DNA of 64,000 bases. Source: Clostridium beijerinckii. GTDB lineage: Bacteria; Bacillota; Clostridia; Clostridiales; Clostridiaceae. Position 1 is the stretch's first letter, and each line of letters opens with the position of its first letter. The translations under genes and the position numbers were made by a program. The notes beneath the pieces were generated by a model. That model worked only from the letters and a program-made list of their open reading frames with translations. It was not told the DNA's origin and did no database searches. Shown piece by piece: positions 1-9,006 of the stretch. The DNA lies in the NCBI RefSeq assembly GCF_018223745.1, contig NZ_CP073653.1, forward strand, positions 859,001 to 923,000, read 5' to 3'.

Positions 1-2168
1 AAGATAAATTTAAAAAGAATACTTTAGCATTACTATATATAATACCTTCAATTACATTTATTCTGAATTGTACGAATGATTTTCATCATCTATTCTATAA
101 AGAACTATATATGAATGATACTGGAGTTTTTCCAATAGCAAAGATAATAGAAGGGCCTTGGTATTGGATACATATTGCTTATACATACATTCTAATGATT
201 GCAGGGTTAGTGTTTTTGGTAGCAGCATATTTAAAATCAGCTGCAATTATTAGAAAACAAATTTTACTTATAATAGTTGCATGGGTAATTCCATGGGGGG
301 CGAATATCATTTATATATTGAAGCTGTTACCATTTACTCTTGATTTATCTCCATTTACGCTTTCTTTTTCGGGAATAATTTATAGTTTTGCTATATTAAA
401 ATTCAAATTTTTGGAGCTTACCCCAATAGCGTTAAACAAGGTATTTTCCAGTATGCTAGAAGGTGTTATAATATTGGATTCTGAAAATAATATAGTGAAT
501 TTTAATGATTCAGCAAAAAATATTATTTTAGAGTTAAGAGACCTAGGTAAAGGAGAGCATAAGATTGATGAAGTATTTAGGAAATATAAAACATTATTAA
601 ATGTTATAAAGAATGGTTCCAGTAATGAAAGCTTGATTAGTATAAGTTATGAAGAACAGCTAAAATATTATAAGATAAATATTAATAATATATCTGAGAA
701 TAATGGTAAGATAGTTGGTAAAATACTAATTTTAACAGATATTACTGAGATTGAAGTGCAAAGAAAAAAAGTATATGATAATGCGAAATTTCTTCAAACA
801 CTTATTGATGCTATTCCTAATCCTATATATTCTAAGGATGAATTTGGATTATATAATCATTGTAATGCAGCATTTACAGAATTTTTAGGAATGAGTAAAG
901 AAGAATTTTTGGGAAGTACCGTTTATAATATTTTCGAAAAGGAACTAGCGGAGATTTATAGTAATTCAGATAAGAATATAATGAGTCAAAAGCAATCCCA
1001 AGCCTATGAAGAAAGGCTTACACATAAAGATGGCACATATCATGATGTAATCTTTAATAAATCAGTTGTTGTAAATGAAGATGATGATGTTAAAGGATTA
1101 GTTGGCGTTATAATAGACACTACTGAACAAAAAAAGAGCAAGGAAAAGATAAGTAAATTATTAAAATTAAAAGAGTCTATGCTGAAAATAGGGTACTCGA
1201 TTAACGAGATATCTAATATTAATAATTTACTGCAATTAATATTGGACGAAGTCATTAATTGTATAGATAGCAGAAGTTGTGGATCGGTGCTGCTTTTAGA
1301 TAAAGACAAAAGTTTAAAAATAGCTGTGGCTAAAGGCTATAACTTAGAGGATATTAAAACATTTGAATTAAAGTACGAAGAGCACTTTGCATGGGCTAAT
1401 GAGAGAAATAAGGTAGATACAACAACTATTTTCAATGATATTCATAGAATAGAAAATATAAAAATGCTAGATACGGCAGAGGGAATGAAAATAAAATCTA
1501 TTATTAGTTCACCTATTATTATAGATGGTGAATTATATGGATTTTTGAATATTGATAGTATCTACAATAATTGTTTTAATGAAGGCGATTTGGAATTAAT
1601 GGAATACATGAGAAATCAAGTTTCGGTTGCAATTACTAATCATAAACTTCATGAGAGAACTTTATATTTATCTAGATATGATAAATTAACTAATGTATGT
1701 AACAGAACGTGGTTTGAACAATTAATTCACAGTGAAATTTATAATGAAGATATGAATATAGAAGAATTTTTCCTTGTAGTTTTTGACTTAAATGATTTAA
1801 AGCTTGTTAATGATAACCATGGCCACTTGGCTGGGGACGAATTAATTAAGGAATTTTCAAAAGGCTTAAATGCTTTGGCTGGAGAGGGCGATATTATAGG
1901 AAGATTTGGTGGAGATGAATTTGTAGGAATCTTTTTGAATTCAGATTTAGTAAGTTTAACTAATAAGCTTGAAGAACTGATTAGAAAGTTTAAAGATTGC
2001 CCACTAGTATTTGAAGGAAACAAAATTGTTTGTAGTTATAGCTATGGTATTGCTAACTTCCCAAGAGAAGGAATTGAATTTGATGAATTAATAAAGAGAG
2101 CTGATAGACGTATGTATGAGTATAAGCGAAAAGTAAAAAGTAAAAGAGCATTATTAATAGGTGTATAA
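1..2168 (+). CDS. Membrane-anchored PAS-GAF-GGDEF diguanylate cyclase (5' end outside the window)
   Basis: Predicted to make cyclic di-GMP from two GTP at the membrane. The reading frame is open from base 3 with no stop, and the residues before the first internal ATG (111) are hydrophobic and match the family N-terminus, so the gene starts upstream. Counting from that ATG: residues 1-110 hold membrane helices of the 7TM histidine-kinase N-terminal type, about 112-215 and 225-340 are PAS domains, about 365-515 a GAF domain and 520-680 the GGDEF domain. The active loop GGDEF is intact at 600-604, so the cyclase is probably active. The RxxD product-inhibition site expected just before the loop reads GEGD and is missing. 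No EAL domain is present. A strong terminator follows directly, so it is the last gene of its transcript. The input signal is unknown. Confidence 0.9.
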   Translation, partial: DKFKKNTLALLYIIPSITFILNCTNDFHHLFYKELYMNDTGVFPIAKIIEGPWYWIHIAYTYILMIAGLVFLVAAYLKSAAIIRKQILLIIVAWVIPWGANIIYILKLLPFTLDLSPFTLSFSGIIYSFAILKFKFLELTPIALNKVFSSMLEGVIILDSENNIVNFNDSAKNIILELRDLGKGEHKIDEVFRKYKTLLNVIKNGSSNESLISISYEEQLKYYKININNISENNGKIVGKILILTDITEIEVQRKKVYDNAKFLQTLIDAIPNPIYSKDEFGLYNHCNAAFTEFLGMSKEEFLGSTVYNIFEKELAEIYSNSDKNIMSQKQSQAYEERLTHKDGTYHDVIFNKSVVVNEDDDVKGLVGVIIDTTEQKKSKEKISKLLKLKESMLKIGYSINEISNINNLLQLILDEVINCIDSRSCGSVLLLDKDKSLKIAVAKGYNLEDIKTFELKYEEHFAWANERNKVDTTTIFNDIHRIENIKMLDTAEGMKIKSIISSPIIIDGELYGFLNIDSIYNNCFNEGDLELMEYMRNQVSVAITNHKLHERTLYLSRYDKLTNVCNRTWFEQLIHSEIYNEDMNIEEFFLVVFDLNDLKLVNDNHGHLAGDELIKEFSKGLNALAGEGDIIGRFGGDEFVGIFLNSDLVSLTNKLEELIRKFKDCPLVFEGNKIVCSYSYGIANFPREGIEFDELIKRADRRMYEYKRKVKSKRALLIGV

Positions 2169-2169
2169 T

Positions 2170-2213
2170 AAAAATGACCAATGATTCTTAAATATGAATC
2201 ATTGGTCATTTTT
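2170..2213 (+). terminator. Rho-independent terminator of the diguanylate cyclase gene
   Basis: A perfect 18-bp stem (2170-2187 with 2196-2213) with an 8-nt loop, followed by a T-rich tract. It begins just after the stop codon at 2168. Confidence 0.9.
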
Positions 2214-2391
2214 AATTTTTCATATGTAGATTAATATGGGAGTGAGTGATAATGCCCATAAATCTAAATAATAATTAGATTTTATATGGACCATTTCAGT
2301 TGTAAATTAGATATAAAAAGTAGAACAATACAAATAATTGGGAATTTGCTGTATAATTTATATATACTAATAAAAAAGCAAGGAGGTTAAA

Positions 2392-4086
2392 ATGAAAAAA
2401 TACAGGCAGATTATAAGAAGAAGTATATTTTTATCAATGATGTCTAACCTAATATTTGTATTTATATATTGTATTTCGCTTTATGAGTTATATACGCTTT
2501 CTAGGTTTGGAAGATTTCATAATAATACTATTATATTGTTTGGATGTATAACATTCATTTTAGTGTGGCTTACATATGTAATAATAAAAAGTGTAAAAAA
2601 GCCTATAAGTGTGCCGCAACAGATTATAGAAAAATATAAGTTTAATGAAAGCAATATAAAAGTTTTACAAGAAGATGGACTAGAGATAGATTTTCGAGAT
2701 ATAAAGTCATTTAGAATAAATAGAAAATATGTTGTTATAACACTTAGAAACAGAGACATATTAGTTTTAAGTATGATAGATAGAACAGATGAAGAAATAG
2801 GCGTAATAAAGAAGAGCTTGAATGAGGGAAAGATTTTTAAATCAAATTATAAAACTATATGGATTTATATAGCTATGATAGTTATAGCTACTGCAACATT
2901 ATTTTACGGAGCAAAAATATATAATGATACAATAAGCTATAACGGAAAACTTTCGTGGTTTTTAAGTGATTTAAAAAACAAAAAGACAGTAAAGTTTGAA
3001 CATAACAATATATATGAAAATGGAATAGAAGGTATTTTCGCAGACATTAATAAAGAAATTCATATGCCAGATAAATTGTATGTTTCAAGTAACTTTAATT
3101 TTAATTTTAATTCGGATGGAACAATCACGTCTTTTGATACATATCTTTATGGAAAAGATAATAAGGGTAAGTTAGAAAGTTATTTGATAAGTTATAATAA
3201 TGACAAATCAGATAAAATAACAATATATTTAAATGGGCAGGTAGATGCTGATTATAATGAAGATAAATTGTTAGAGCCATTGCTAAGTACCATGAAGGCT
3301 ATCCCACTTAAGGATACAGTGAGCAAATGGAATGAAAATAAATATGGGATTATTTATTACGGTAACCGAAGTTTTGGATATAATACTGATGGAATTACTT
3401 ATATTAATCCAGAAGGGAGCACAAAAGCAGCTTCAAAGGCCTCTTCAGAGATAATAGGTTATGCTGTTTCAGTATTCGTACCTGGTAAAGAAAAAATATA
3501 TACTCCGTATAGATATATTTTAACAGAAGATTTAAATAACATTAAGACGCATACACCTTTAAAAGAAGACAAAGATAAAAGTATTTCTCAAAAATCAAAT
3601 AATCAGGATGAATTTTATATGTCTGATCAAGTTGGTTATAGGCTAGAAGTGACTGGAGCTGCAGCTGGAAGCAGATCGTACTCTTTGAAGAGCACAATTG
3701 ATGGGGGAAATACATGGACAATTGTAAATGAAGATCCTTTTGCAGGGAAAACAGGAGTGGCAGCTGGAATAAGTTTTTTGAATGATAAACTTGGTTTTTT
3801 ATGTTTATCTCATAGTGGTGGCAGTAATGGAGAATTATATCGCACCGAGGATGGCGGTGTATATTATAAAAAAGTAAGTTTTCCAGAGAGAAAAGTAACA
3901 CTGGATAATGGGGAAAAATATAATCCTTTCGATTTGCCAGATATGCCTTATGAGCAAGACGGGATCCTCAATGTTTTAATAGGTCAAGGATCTGATGGAG
4001 ATTATAATGGGGGATGCAAGGCTTTGTATGAATCAAAAGATGAAGGGGTAACATGGCAATATGTAAAAGAAGTTGATAATAAGTGA
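2392..4086 (+). CDS. Membrane protein with C-terminal BNR/beta-propeller-like repeats
   Basis: A 564-residue protein of unknown function. The start follows a perfect AAGGAGG site seven bases upstream. Two hydrophobic helices lie near residues 13-35 and 45-65 and a third near 155-177, so the large C-terminal part is probably extracellular. That part carries repeated Asp-box-like motifs typical of BNR/sialidase or Ycf48-type propellers: DGGNTW near 440, EDGGVYY near 495 and KDEGVTW near the C-terminus. The region between the helix pair and the third helix resembles a PH-like YcxB fold only in general character. It stands alone between terminators and neighbouring genes give no clue. Sialidase activity is not claimed, because no catalytic Arg triad could be assigned. 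Confidence 0.75.
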   Translation: MKKYRQIIRRSIFLSMMSNLIFVFIYCISLYELYTLSRFGRFHNNTIILFGCITFILVWLTYVIIKSVKKPISVPQQIIEKYKFNESNIKVLQEDGLEIDFRDIKSFRINRKYVVITLRNRDILVLSMIDRTDEEIGVIKKSLNEGKIFKSNYKTIWIYIAMIVIATATLFYGAKIYNDTISYNGKLSWFLSDLKNKKTVKFEHNNIYENGIEGIFADINKEIHMPDKLYVSSNFNFNFNSDGTITSFDTYLYGKDNKGKLESYLISYNNDKSDKITIYLNGQVDADYNEDKLLEPLLSTMKAIPLKDTVSKWNENKYGIIYYGNRSFGYNTDGITYINPEGSTKAASKASSEIIGYAVSVFVPGKEKIYTPYRYILTEDLNNIKTHTPLKEDKDKSISQKSNNQDEFYMSDQVGYRLEVTGAAAGSRSYSLKSTIDGGNTWTIVNEDPFAGKTGVAAGISFLNDKLGFLCLSHSGGSNGELYRTEDGGVYYKKVSFPERKVTLDNGEKYNPFDLPDMPYEQDGILNVLIGQGSDGDYNGGCKALYESKDEGVTWQYVKEVDNK

Positions 4087-4202
4087 TTTTGAGTTTTTAA
4101 TTCCAGTAAATCAATTAAAATTGCAGAAGAGTGAGTTTGGTAAAAATAAAGGTAAAAATCCTTATAATTAATGACAACTAGAAATCTAGATAATTTGGTT
4201 TT

Positions 4203-4259
4203 AAAATAGGAATGTGATGGATTAATATGTATATAAATTATTCATTACATTCCTATTTT
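4203..4259. terminator. Probable bidirectional terminator between the BNR protein gene and deoC
   Basis: Arms of 17 bp (4203-4219 and 4243-4259, one G-T pair) with a 23-nt A/T-rich loop. T-rich sequence follows on the + strand and the arms end in A/T tracts, so it could stop both converging transcripts. Confidence 0.55.
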
Positions 4260-4322
4260 ATATATTTCTATGATGAGTTATAGCTTTAGTTTCAATAATA
4301 ACCGAGCTATTTATTATTTTCA

Positions 4323-5027
4323 TTATGAAAGACCTAAGACAACAGGAGTAGATTTATATCCTATCCCAATTCTATCAATTCCCATATCAATCAATTTTAG
4401 AAAGTGCTCTCTTGTCTTTATGGCACCTGAGGCTTTAATTTTACATCGATCCTTCGCAGTATCCATTATTATTTTTATGGTTTCAGGTTTAGCACCTTTG
4501 CTGGCAAATCCTGTTAGGAAATTAGTTGATGTCTTAATAAAATCAACACCAGCTGAAATAGCGACTTCCGTAGATTTTTTTATCTGATCTAAAGTTAGAG
4601 CATCAGTTTCAAAAATTGCATTTACAAGAATATCATAATCGTGACACACATCAACGACAGCTTTTATATCAGCCTCCACTGAGTGCCATAAATTACTTCG
4701 TGTCCAGCCACAATTTGCAACTATATCAAGTTCATCAATTCCTTGCTTACAGCATTCTTCTGCTTGTAGAATTTTTGAGGATGTTGCTGATGTACCAAAA
4801 GGAAAATCACATACAACACATATCCCAGTTTGAGTTTCAGCTGTTAACTCTTTAGCAATATTTATTGAGGATGGATAGACACAAACTGTTTTGCATTTAT
4901 AATCTACACCTTTTTGAATATACTTTCTAATTTGATCTAAAGTAAATTCAGGCTTCAGAACTGACTGATCAATGTAAGCTCCTAATTCTTCTATAGTCAT
5001 TTCAGCAGCTTTTTTTGTTGGTATCAT
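4323..5027 (-). CDS. deoC: Deoxyribose-phosphate aldolase
   Basis: Cytosolic class I aldolase that splits 2-deoxy-D-ribose 5-phosphate into glyceraldehyde 3-phosphate and acetaldehyde in deoxynucleoside catabolism. The 234 residues match the usual family length. The Schiff-base lysine is K165 in DFIKTST, the second active lysine K198 sits in KASGAIKT, and D101 in ELDIVANCG matches the proton-relay aspartate. It is monocistronic and divergent from an RpiR-family regulator gene, with several palindromes between them, so control by that regulator is likely. No other deo genes (phosphopentomutase, nucleoside phosphorylase) lie nearby, which is unusual. The ribosome binding site is weak (GGAA). 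A close relative acting on another aldol substrate cannot be excluded. Confidence 0.9.
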   Translation of the reverse strand: MIPTKKAAEMTIEELGAYIDQSVLKPEFTLDQIRKYIQKGVDYKCKTVCVYPSSINIAKELTAETQTGICVVCDFPFGTSATSSKILQAEECCKQGIDELDIVANCGWTRSNLWHSVEADIKAVVDVCHDYDILVNAIFETDALTLDQIKKSTEVAISAGVDFIKTSTNFLTGFASKGAKPETIKIIMDTAKDRCKIKASGAIKTREHFLKLIDMGIDRIGIGYKSTPVVLGLS

Positions 5028-5065
5028 AATTTCCGATAATACCTATTTAGTATTTAATATTCTTA

Positions 5066-5235
5066 TGTAGTAATTATACAATATTGAATATTATTTAGGT
5101 ATTCCTCCTTTTGAATATATTATAATGTAGCTTTACTACAATGTCAATTGATATAATGTAGTAAAACTATTTACAATATAAAAGAAGTATCTTAAAATAG
5201 TATTAATGAAATATTGAATTTGTAGTTTTACTACA
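5066..5235. promoter_or_regulatory. Four palindromic operator-like sites (TGTAGT-N3-ACTACA) between deoC and rpiR
   Basis: Copies at 5066-5080 (right arm TATACA), 5126-5140 (left arm TGTAGC), 5157-5171 (right arm ACTATT) and 5221-5235 (perfect). Each is a 6-3-6 inverted repeat. The first three lie nearer deoC and the last lies just before the regulator gene, as expected for an RpiR-type regulator controlling both directions. Binding is inferred. Confidence 0.7.
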
Positions 5236-5277
5236 TTAGTGTAATATATATTTAAGGAAAACTGCAAAACAAAGGAT

Positions 5278-6171
5278 GTGGATGAATTGAACCATACTGA
5301 GTCTTACGAATATAAAATAAAAAATATGTATAATTTACTGAGATCATCTGAAAAAAAAGTAGCCGATTATGTATTATTAAACGGACATTCTGTTTCTACA
5401 ATGACTTTAGCAGAGCTTTCTCGTCAAGTAGGGGTGAGTGAGCCAACAATTATACGTTTTGTAAAAAGTATAGGGTGTAGTGGATATAGTGAATTTAAGA
5501 TGGCATTAATGAAAGAGTGGGGAAGGGAATCTGTAGATAAGCAGTACGATTCCAAATTACTGGTAGAACTTCACATTGATAGAGATGAAAAAATAGAAGA
5601 TGTGCCAGTGAAGATGATTGGACTTACTATAAAGGCTTTGGAAGATACTTTAAAAATAATTGATATTGATAAATATAAAAAGGCAATAGAAATGATTAGA
5701 AGCTCAAATATCATTGATGTTTACGGTGTGGGGAATTCGGGAAGTGTTGCTAGTGATATTAGAAATAAATTTTTACGTATAGGATTAGAATGCAGAGCAT
5801 ACTCTGATAGTAATATACAGCAAATCTGTGCAAGTCATCTAACAAGTAATGACCTTGCCATTGGTGTATCCCATTCAGGAAGCACAATAGATACTGTAAA
5901 TGCTTTAAAAATAGCAAAAGAGTCTGGAGCAAGAACTATTGCATTAACAAATTTTAAAGCACCAGCCATTTCTGAATATGCAGACATAACATTTTTTACT
6001 GGTGGTGAAGAAACTACATTTTATAGTGAGACAATGGTTTCTCGCATATCGCAGTTAGCTATTGTGGATATGCTTTATATGGGAATTTTGCTAGATGATT
6101 ATGATTTATATACTAAACGCCTTGAAAAAATTAATCTTTTACTTAAAGAAAAGAATTATACAAAGAAATAG
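5278..6171 (+). CDS. RpiR/MurR-family transcriptional regulator
   Basis: Regulator with an N-terminal HTH_6 DNA-binding domain (about residues 5-80; recognition part VGVSEPTIIRFVKSIG) and a C-terminal SIS sugar-phosphate-binding domain (about 125-265; IDVYGVGNSGSVASD and GVSHSGSTIDT loops). The length of 297 aa is typical. The likely ligand is a sugar phosphate linked to deoC, for example deoxyribose 5-phosphate, but this is inferred only from position. It is divergent from deoC and a perfect TGTAGT-TTT-ACTACA palindrome precedes it, suggesting autoregulation. The start is GTG at 5278. TTG at 5287 has better spacing to the AAAGGA site, so the first three residues are uncertain. Confidence 0.88.
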   Translation: MDELNHTESYEYKIKNMYNLLRSSEKKVADYVLLNGHSVSTMTLAELSRQVGVSEPTIIRFVKSIGCSGYSEFKMALMKEWGRESVDKQYDSKLLVELHIDRDEKIEDVPVKMIGLTIKALEDTLKIIDIDKYKKAIEMIRSSNIIDVYGVGNSGSVASDIRNKFLRIGLECRAYSDSNIQQICASHLTSNDLAIGVSHSGSTIDTVNALKIAKESGARTIALTNFKAPAISEYADITFFTGGEETTFYSETMVSRISQLAIVDMLYMGILLDDYDLYTKRLEKINLLLKEKNYTKK

Positions 6172-6201
6172 AAAATATAAATTTTCATAACTAGATCAGT
6201 A

Positions 6202-6252
6202 AAAATAGTGCATATAACAAAGAAAAAGCTTCTTTGTTATATGCACTATTTT
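6202..6252. terminator. Bidirectional terminator between the rpiR and greA-family genes
   Basis: A 21-bp perfect stem (6202-6222 with 6232-6252) with A-tract and T-tract ends, placed between two convergent genes. Confidence 0.9.
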
Positions 6253-6358
6253 CTATTATATGATTATATTTTAGCAAAGATTTTGATTAATCACCAATTT
6301 AGCTAGGGGATTCAAAATATGCATCATATGAATATTTAAAACTAATATCTAATAGGTA

Positions 6359-6823
6359 TTATAATACTTCGAGTATTTCAACTGAATATTTTTCACCTGG
6401 AGCATTGACTTCAACAATATCACCAGCTTTATTCCCGGATAATGCTTTACCTAAGTCTGATTCAATACTTATAATCATATTTTCTGGATCGAGATCCATA
6501 GTTGTTACTAGTGTTACAACAACTTCATCATCATCTTCGACAAACCTAATTCTAGCTTTGCTATTAATTCCTAGTACTGATTTATCTATACTATCATCAT
6601 TTATTACCGTTGCAGTTGAAATCATAGTTAATAGATACTGGATTCTATTATCATTTTCTCTATAGTTTCTGCAAGCCTCTTTATATTCAGCATTTTCTGA
6701 TCTATCTCCGTGAGCAGCAGCTACTAATTTTTCTTTTGCTATTTCAGCTCTTTTAACTGTCATCCTATAATCTAATTCTTCTCTTAACTTTTTAATATTT
6801 TCTTCAGTTAGAATATTATTCAT
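6359..6823 (-). CDS. GreA/GreB-family transcription elongation factor
   Basis: Binds in the RNA polymerase secondary channel and stimulates cleavage of backtracked RNA. The 154 residues fit the family. The N-terminal coiled coil (about 1-75) carries the acidic tip GDRSENAEYKEA, which matches the functional GDLSENAEY motif including the two acidic residues. The C-terminal FKBP-like domain (about 80-154) has the usual SPLGKAL-like stretch as SDLGKALSGNKAGD. AGGAGG sits upstream of the ATG. The gene is monocistronic. Clostridia usually carry another greA next to lysS, so this may be a paralogue and the exact name is left open. Confidence 0.88.
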   Translation of the reverse strand: MNNILTEENIKKLREELDYRMTVKRAEIAKEKLVAAAHGDRSENAEYKEACRNYRENDNRIQYLLTMISTATVINDDSIDKSVLGINSKARIRFVEDDDEVVVTLVTTMDLDPENMIISIESDLGKALSGNKAGDIVEVNAPGEKYSVEILEVL

Positions 6824-6946
6824 AAGAAAGCTGACCTCCTAAAATATATTATGAGAATATTATATAATATATATGAAGAAAAGTTAAACCACTAATACCT
6901 TTTATTTTTTTATTAAAATGCCCGCGATAATATTTTATGAAAACAT

Positions 6947-6974
6947 TGACATGCAGTTATAGATATGCTAGAGT
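6947..6974 (+). promoter_or_regulatory. Probable sigma-A promoter of the PTS operon
   Basis: TTGACA at 6947-6952 and TAGAGT at 6969-6974, 16-bp spacer. Predicted initiation near 6981 falls just before the antiterminator target. Confidence 0.6.
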
Positions 6975-6988
6975 GAAAAATGTGATAT

Positions 6989-7064
6989 AGTATGTGACTG
7001 GTAGGTAGGCATTAACTATACATAAATATTTATTGAAGATGTTTATGTTGGTTAATGTTTTTTT
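6989..7064 (+). promoter_or_regulatory. LicT/SacY-type antiterminator target (RAT) overlapping a terminator
   Basis: 6989-7018 resembles the RAT of BglG-family antiterminators (GTGACTGGTA then GGCATTAAC). Its 3' part is the ascending arm of an overlapping terminator: cattaac 7010-7016 pairs with gttaatg 7051-7057, with a second helix inside (7021-7028 with 7040-7047), then seven Ts. The two folds are mutually exclusive. A LicT-type gene lies downstream at 9293. Confidence 0.7.
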
Positions 7065-7104
7065 GCACACAAAAGAGATAATAAGGCATTCATAATGTGC
7101 AAAA
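7061..7104 (+). promoter_or_regulatory. Inverted repeat just upstream of the PTS gene
   Basis: TTTTGCAC (7061-7068) and GTGCAAAA (7097-7104) form an 8-bp inverted repeat with a 28-nt interval, between the leader terminator and the ribosome binding site. Role unknown; it could be an mRNA hairpin or operator. Confidence 0.35.
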
Positions 7105-7128
7105 ATAATCCTATGAAGGAGAAGAATT

Positions 7129-9006
7129 ATGAAAGACAAAGTTTTTGGCGTTTTGCAACGTGTAGGAAGATCTTTTATGCTTCCAATTGCTATTTTACCA
7201 GTAGCAGGTTTATTTTTAGGTATAGGTGATTCATTCACTAATAAAACAATGCTTGATACGTATGGACTTACAGGTTTAATTGGACCTGGCACATTTGTCA
7301 ATGAACTTCTTTCAGTAATGAATGATGCAGGAAACATTGTGTTTGAAAATTTGCCTTTAATATTTGCAATAGGGGTTGCAATAGGCATGTCTAAGAAAGA
7401 AAGAGAAGTTGCAGCGTTAGCAGCAGGAATTGCATTTCTTATAATGCATGCATCAATTGGTGCCATGATTAAAATTCATGGTGGAACAGAAGCTCTTTTA
7501 AGTGGCGCATCAACTGAAGTACTTGGTATAATTTCATTACAAATGGGTGTTTTCGGTGGGATTATCGTAGGGCTTGGTACAGCAGCATTGCATAATAGGT
7601 ATTATAAAATTGAATTACCACAAGTATTATCGTTTTTTGGTGGAACTAGATTTGTTCCTATTATAAGTTCAATTGTCTATTTAATAGTTGGAATTTTAAT
7701 GTTTTATATTTGGCCTCCAGTTCAAGGTGCCATTTACAAAGTTGGAAATATAGTGCTTGCATCAAGTTATGCAGGGACGTGGGTTTATGGTTTGATGGAA
7801 CGGCTACTAATACCTTTTGGGCTTCATCACGTATTTTATTTGCCATTCTGGCAAACAGCCGTTGGAGGTACAGCTCAAGTAGGAGACAAAGTTATTGAAG
7901 GTGCTCAAAATATTTTTTTTGCAGAACTAGGAACGCCAGGAATAACGCATTTCAGTGTTTCTGCAACAAGATTTATGTCGGGTAAATTTCCGCTTATGAT
8001 ATTTGGTTTGCCAGGAGCAGCGCTAGCAATGTATAAATGTGCTAAGCCAGAAAAGAGAAAAGCAGTAGGTGGGTTATTACTATCAGCAGCATTAACGTCA
8101 ATGCTCACTGGTATAACAGAACCAATTGAATTCACATTTCTATTTGTAGCACCAGTATTATATGGAATTCACTGTGTGCTTGCTGGACTTGCTTATATGT
8201 TAATGCATATGTTAGGTGTTGGCGTAGGTATGACCTTCTCAGGTGGATTTATTGATTTATTCTTATTTGGTATTTTACAAGGAAATGCTAAAACAAGCTG
8301 GATACTGATTGTTATTGTAGGAATCGTATATTTTGTAGTATACTATTTATTGTTCACCTTCTTAATTAAGAAGCTTGATTTAAAGACTCCAGGTCGTGAA
8401 GATTCTGGTGAAGTTAAGCTTTATACTAGAAGTGATTTAGAAGCAAAGAAAAATGATCAAAATGAAAACGCAGACGAACTTTCGGTCATGATATGCAGAG
8501 GTCTCGGAGGAAAGAACAATATTTCTGATGTTGATTGCTGTGTAACTAGACTGCGTTGCACTGTACATAACTCTGAATTGGTGAATGAAGGTTTGTTAAA
8601 ACAAACTGGAGCATCGGGGATATTTCACAAAGGCGTAGGAGTCCAAATAATGTATGGGCCAAGAGTAACTGTTATAAAATCAAATTTAGAAGATTACTTA
8701 GTTACAGCACCAGATAAAGAAGATACTGGTTATGCAATAATAAAAAAAGAATCAGAGAAAGACACTGAAAAAGGTATTGAAAAAAAGGTTCAAGGAAAAG
8801 TTAGAAGTACAGTGATTTTAAATAGTCCATTAACAGGTGAAGCAAAAGATTTATCCGAAGTACCAGATGAAGTATTTGCGAGCAGGATAATGGGAGATGG
8901 AGCTGTGGTTGTCCCAAGTGATGGAAATGTTATAGCTCCGGCAGATGGAGTAATAAGTTTTGTATTCCCATCAAAACATGCATTGGGATTAACAACAACT
9001 GATTGA
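7129..9006 (+). CDS. Glucose-type PTS permease EIICB with truncated EIIA (ends at an internal TGA)
   Basis: Membrane PTS transporter for glucose or a related hexose, which phosphorylates the sugar during import. Residues 1-410 are the EIIC channel with about ten membrane segments and the GITEPIEFTFLF motif of the glucose/GlcNAc family. Residues 440-525 are EIIB with phosphorylatable Cys471 in CVTRLR. From about 545 an EIIA domain begins, but the frame stops at TGA 9004-9006, after the first active-site His (H617 in KHALGLTT) and six codons before the phosphorylated His. Sequence after the stop continues the domain in the same frame. EIICB could still work if another EIIA-Glc supplies phosphate, as in some Firmicutes PTS. 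Leader RAT/terminator and downstream licT indicate substrate-induced antitermination. A glucose versus N-acetylglucosamine substrate is not resolved. Confidence 0.85.
   Translation: MKDKVFGVLQRVGRSFMLPIAILPVAGLFLGIGDSFTNKTMLDTYGLTGLIGPGTFVNELLSVMNDAGNIVFENLPLIFAIGVAIGMSKKEREVAALAAGIAFLIMHASIGAMIKIHGGTEALLSGASTEVLGIISLQMGVFGGIIVGLGTAALHNRYYKIELPQVLSFFGGTRFVPIISSIVYLIVGILMFYIWPPVQGAIYKVGNIVLASSYAGTWVYGLMERLLIPFGLHHVFYLPFWQTAVGGTAQVGDKVIEGAQNIFFAELGTPGITHFSVSATRFMSGKFPLMIFGLPGAALAMYKCAKPEKRKAVGGLLLSAALTSMLTGITEPIEFTFLFVAPVLYGIHCVLAGLAYMLMHMLGVGVGMTFSGGFIDLFLFGILQGNAKTSWILIVIVGIVYFVVYYLLFTFLIKKLDLKTPGREDSGEVKLYTRSDLEAKKNDQNENADELSVMICRGLGGKNNISDVDCCVTRLRCTVHNSELVNEGLLKQTGASGIFHKGVGVQIMYGPRVTVIKSNLEDYLVTAPDKEDTGYAIIKKESEKDTEKGIEKKVQGKVRSTVILNSPLTGEAKDLSEVPDEVFASRIMGDGAVVVPSDGNVIAPADGVISFVFPSKHALGLTTTD

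Noticed and set aside
4270..4855. Frames on the + strand opposite deoC
   Set aside because: Antisense shadows of a gene with clear catalytic motifs.
9004..9006. TGA as a selenocysteine codon
   Set aside because: Family members have Gly, not Cys, at this place, and I saw no obvious SECIS-like hairpin directly after it. A point mutation or error is simpler.
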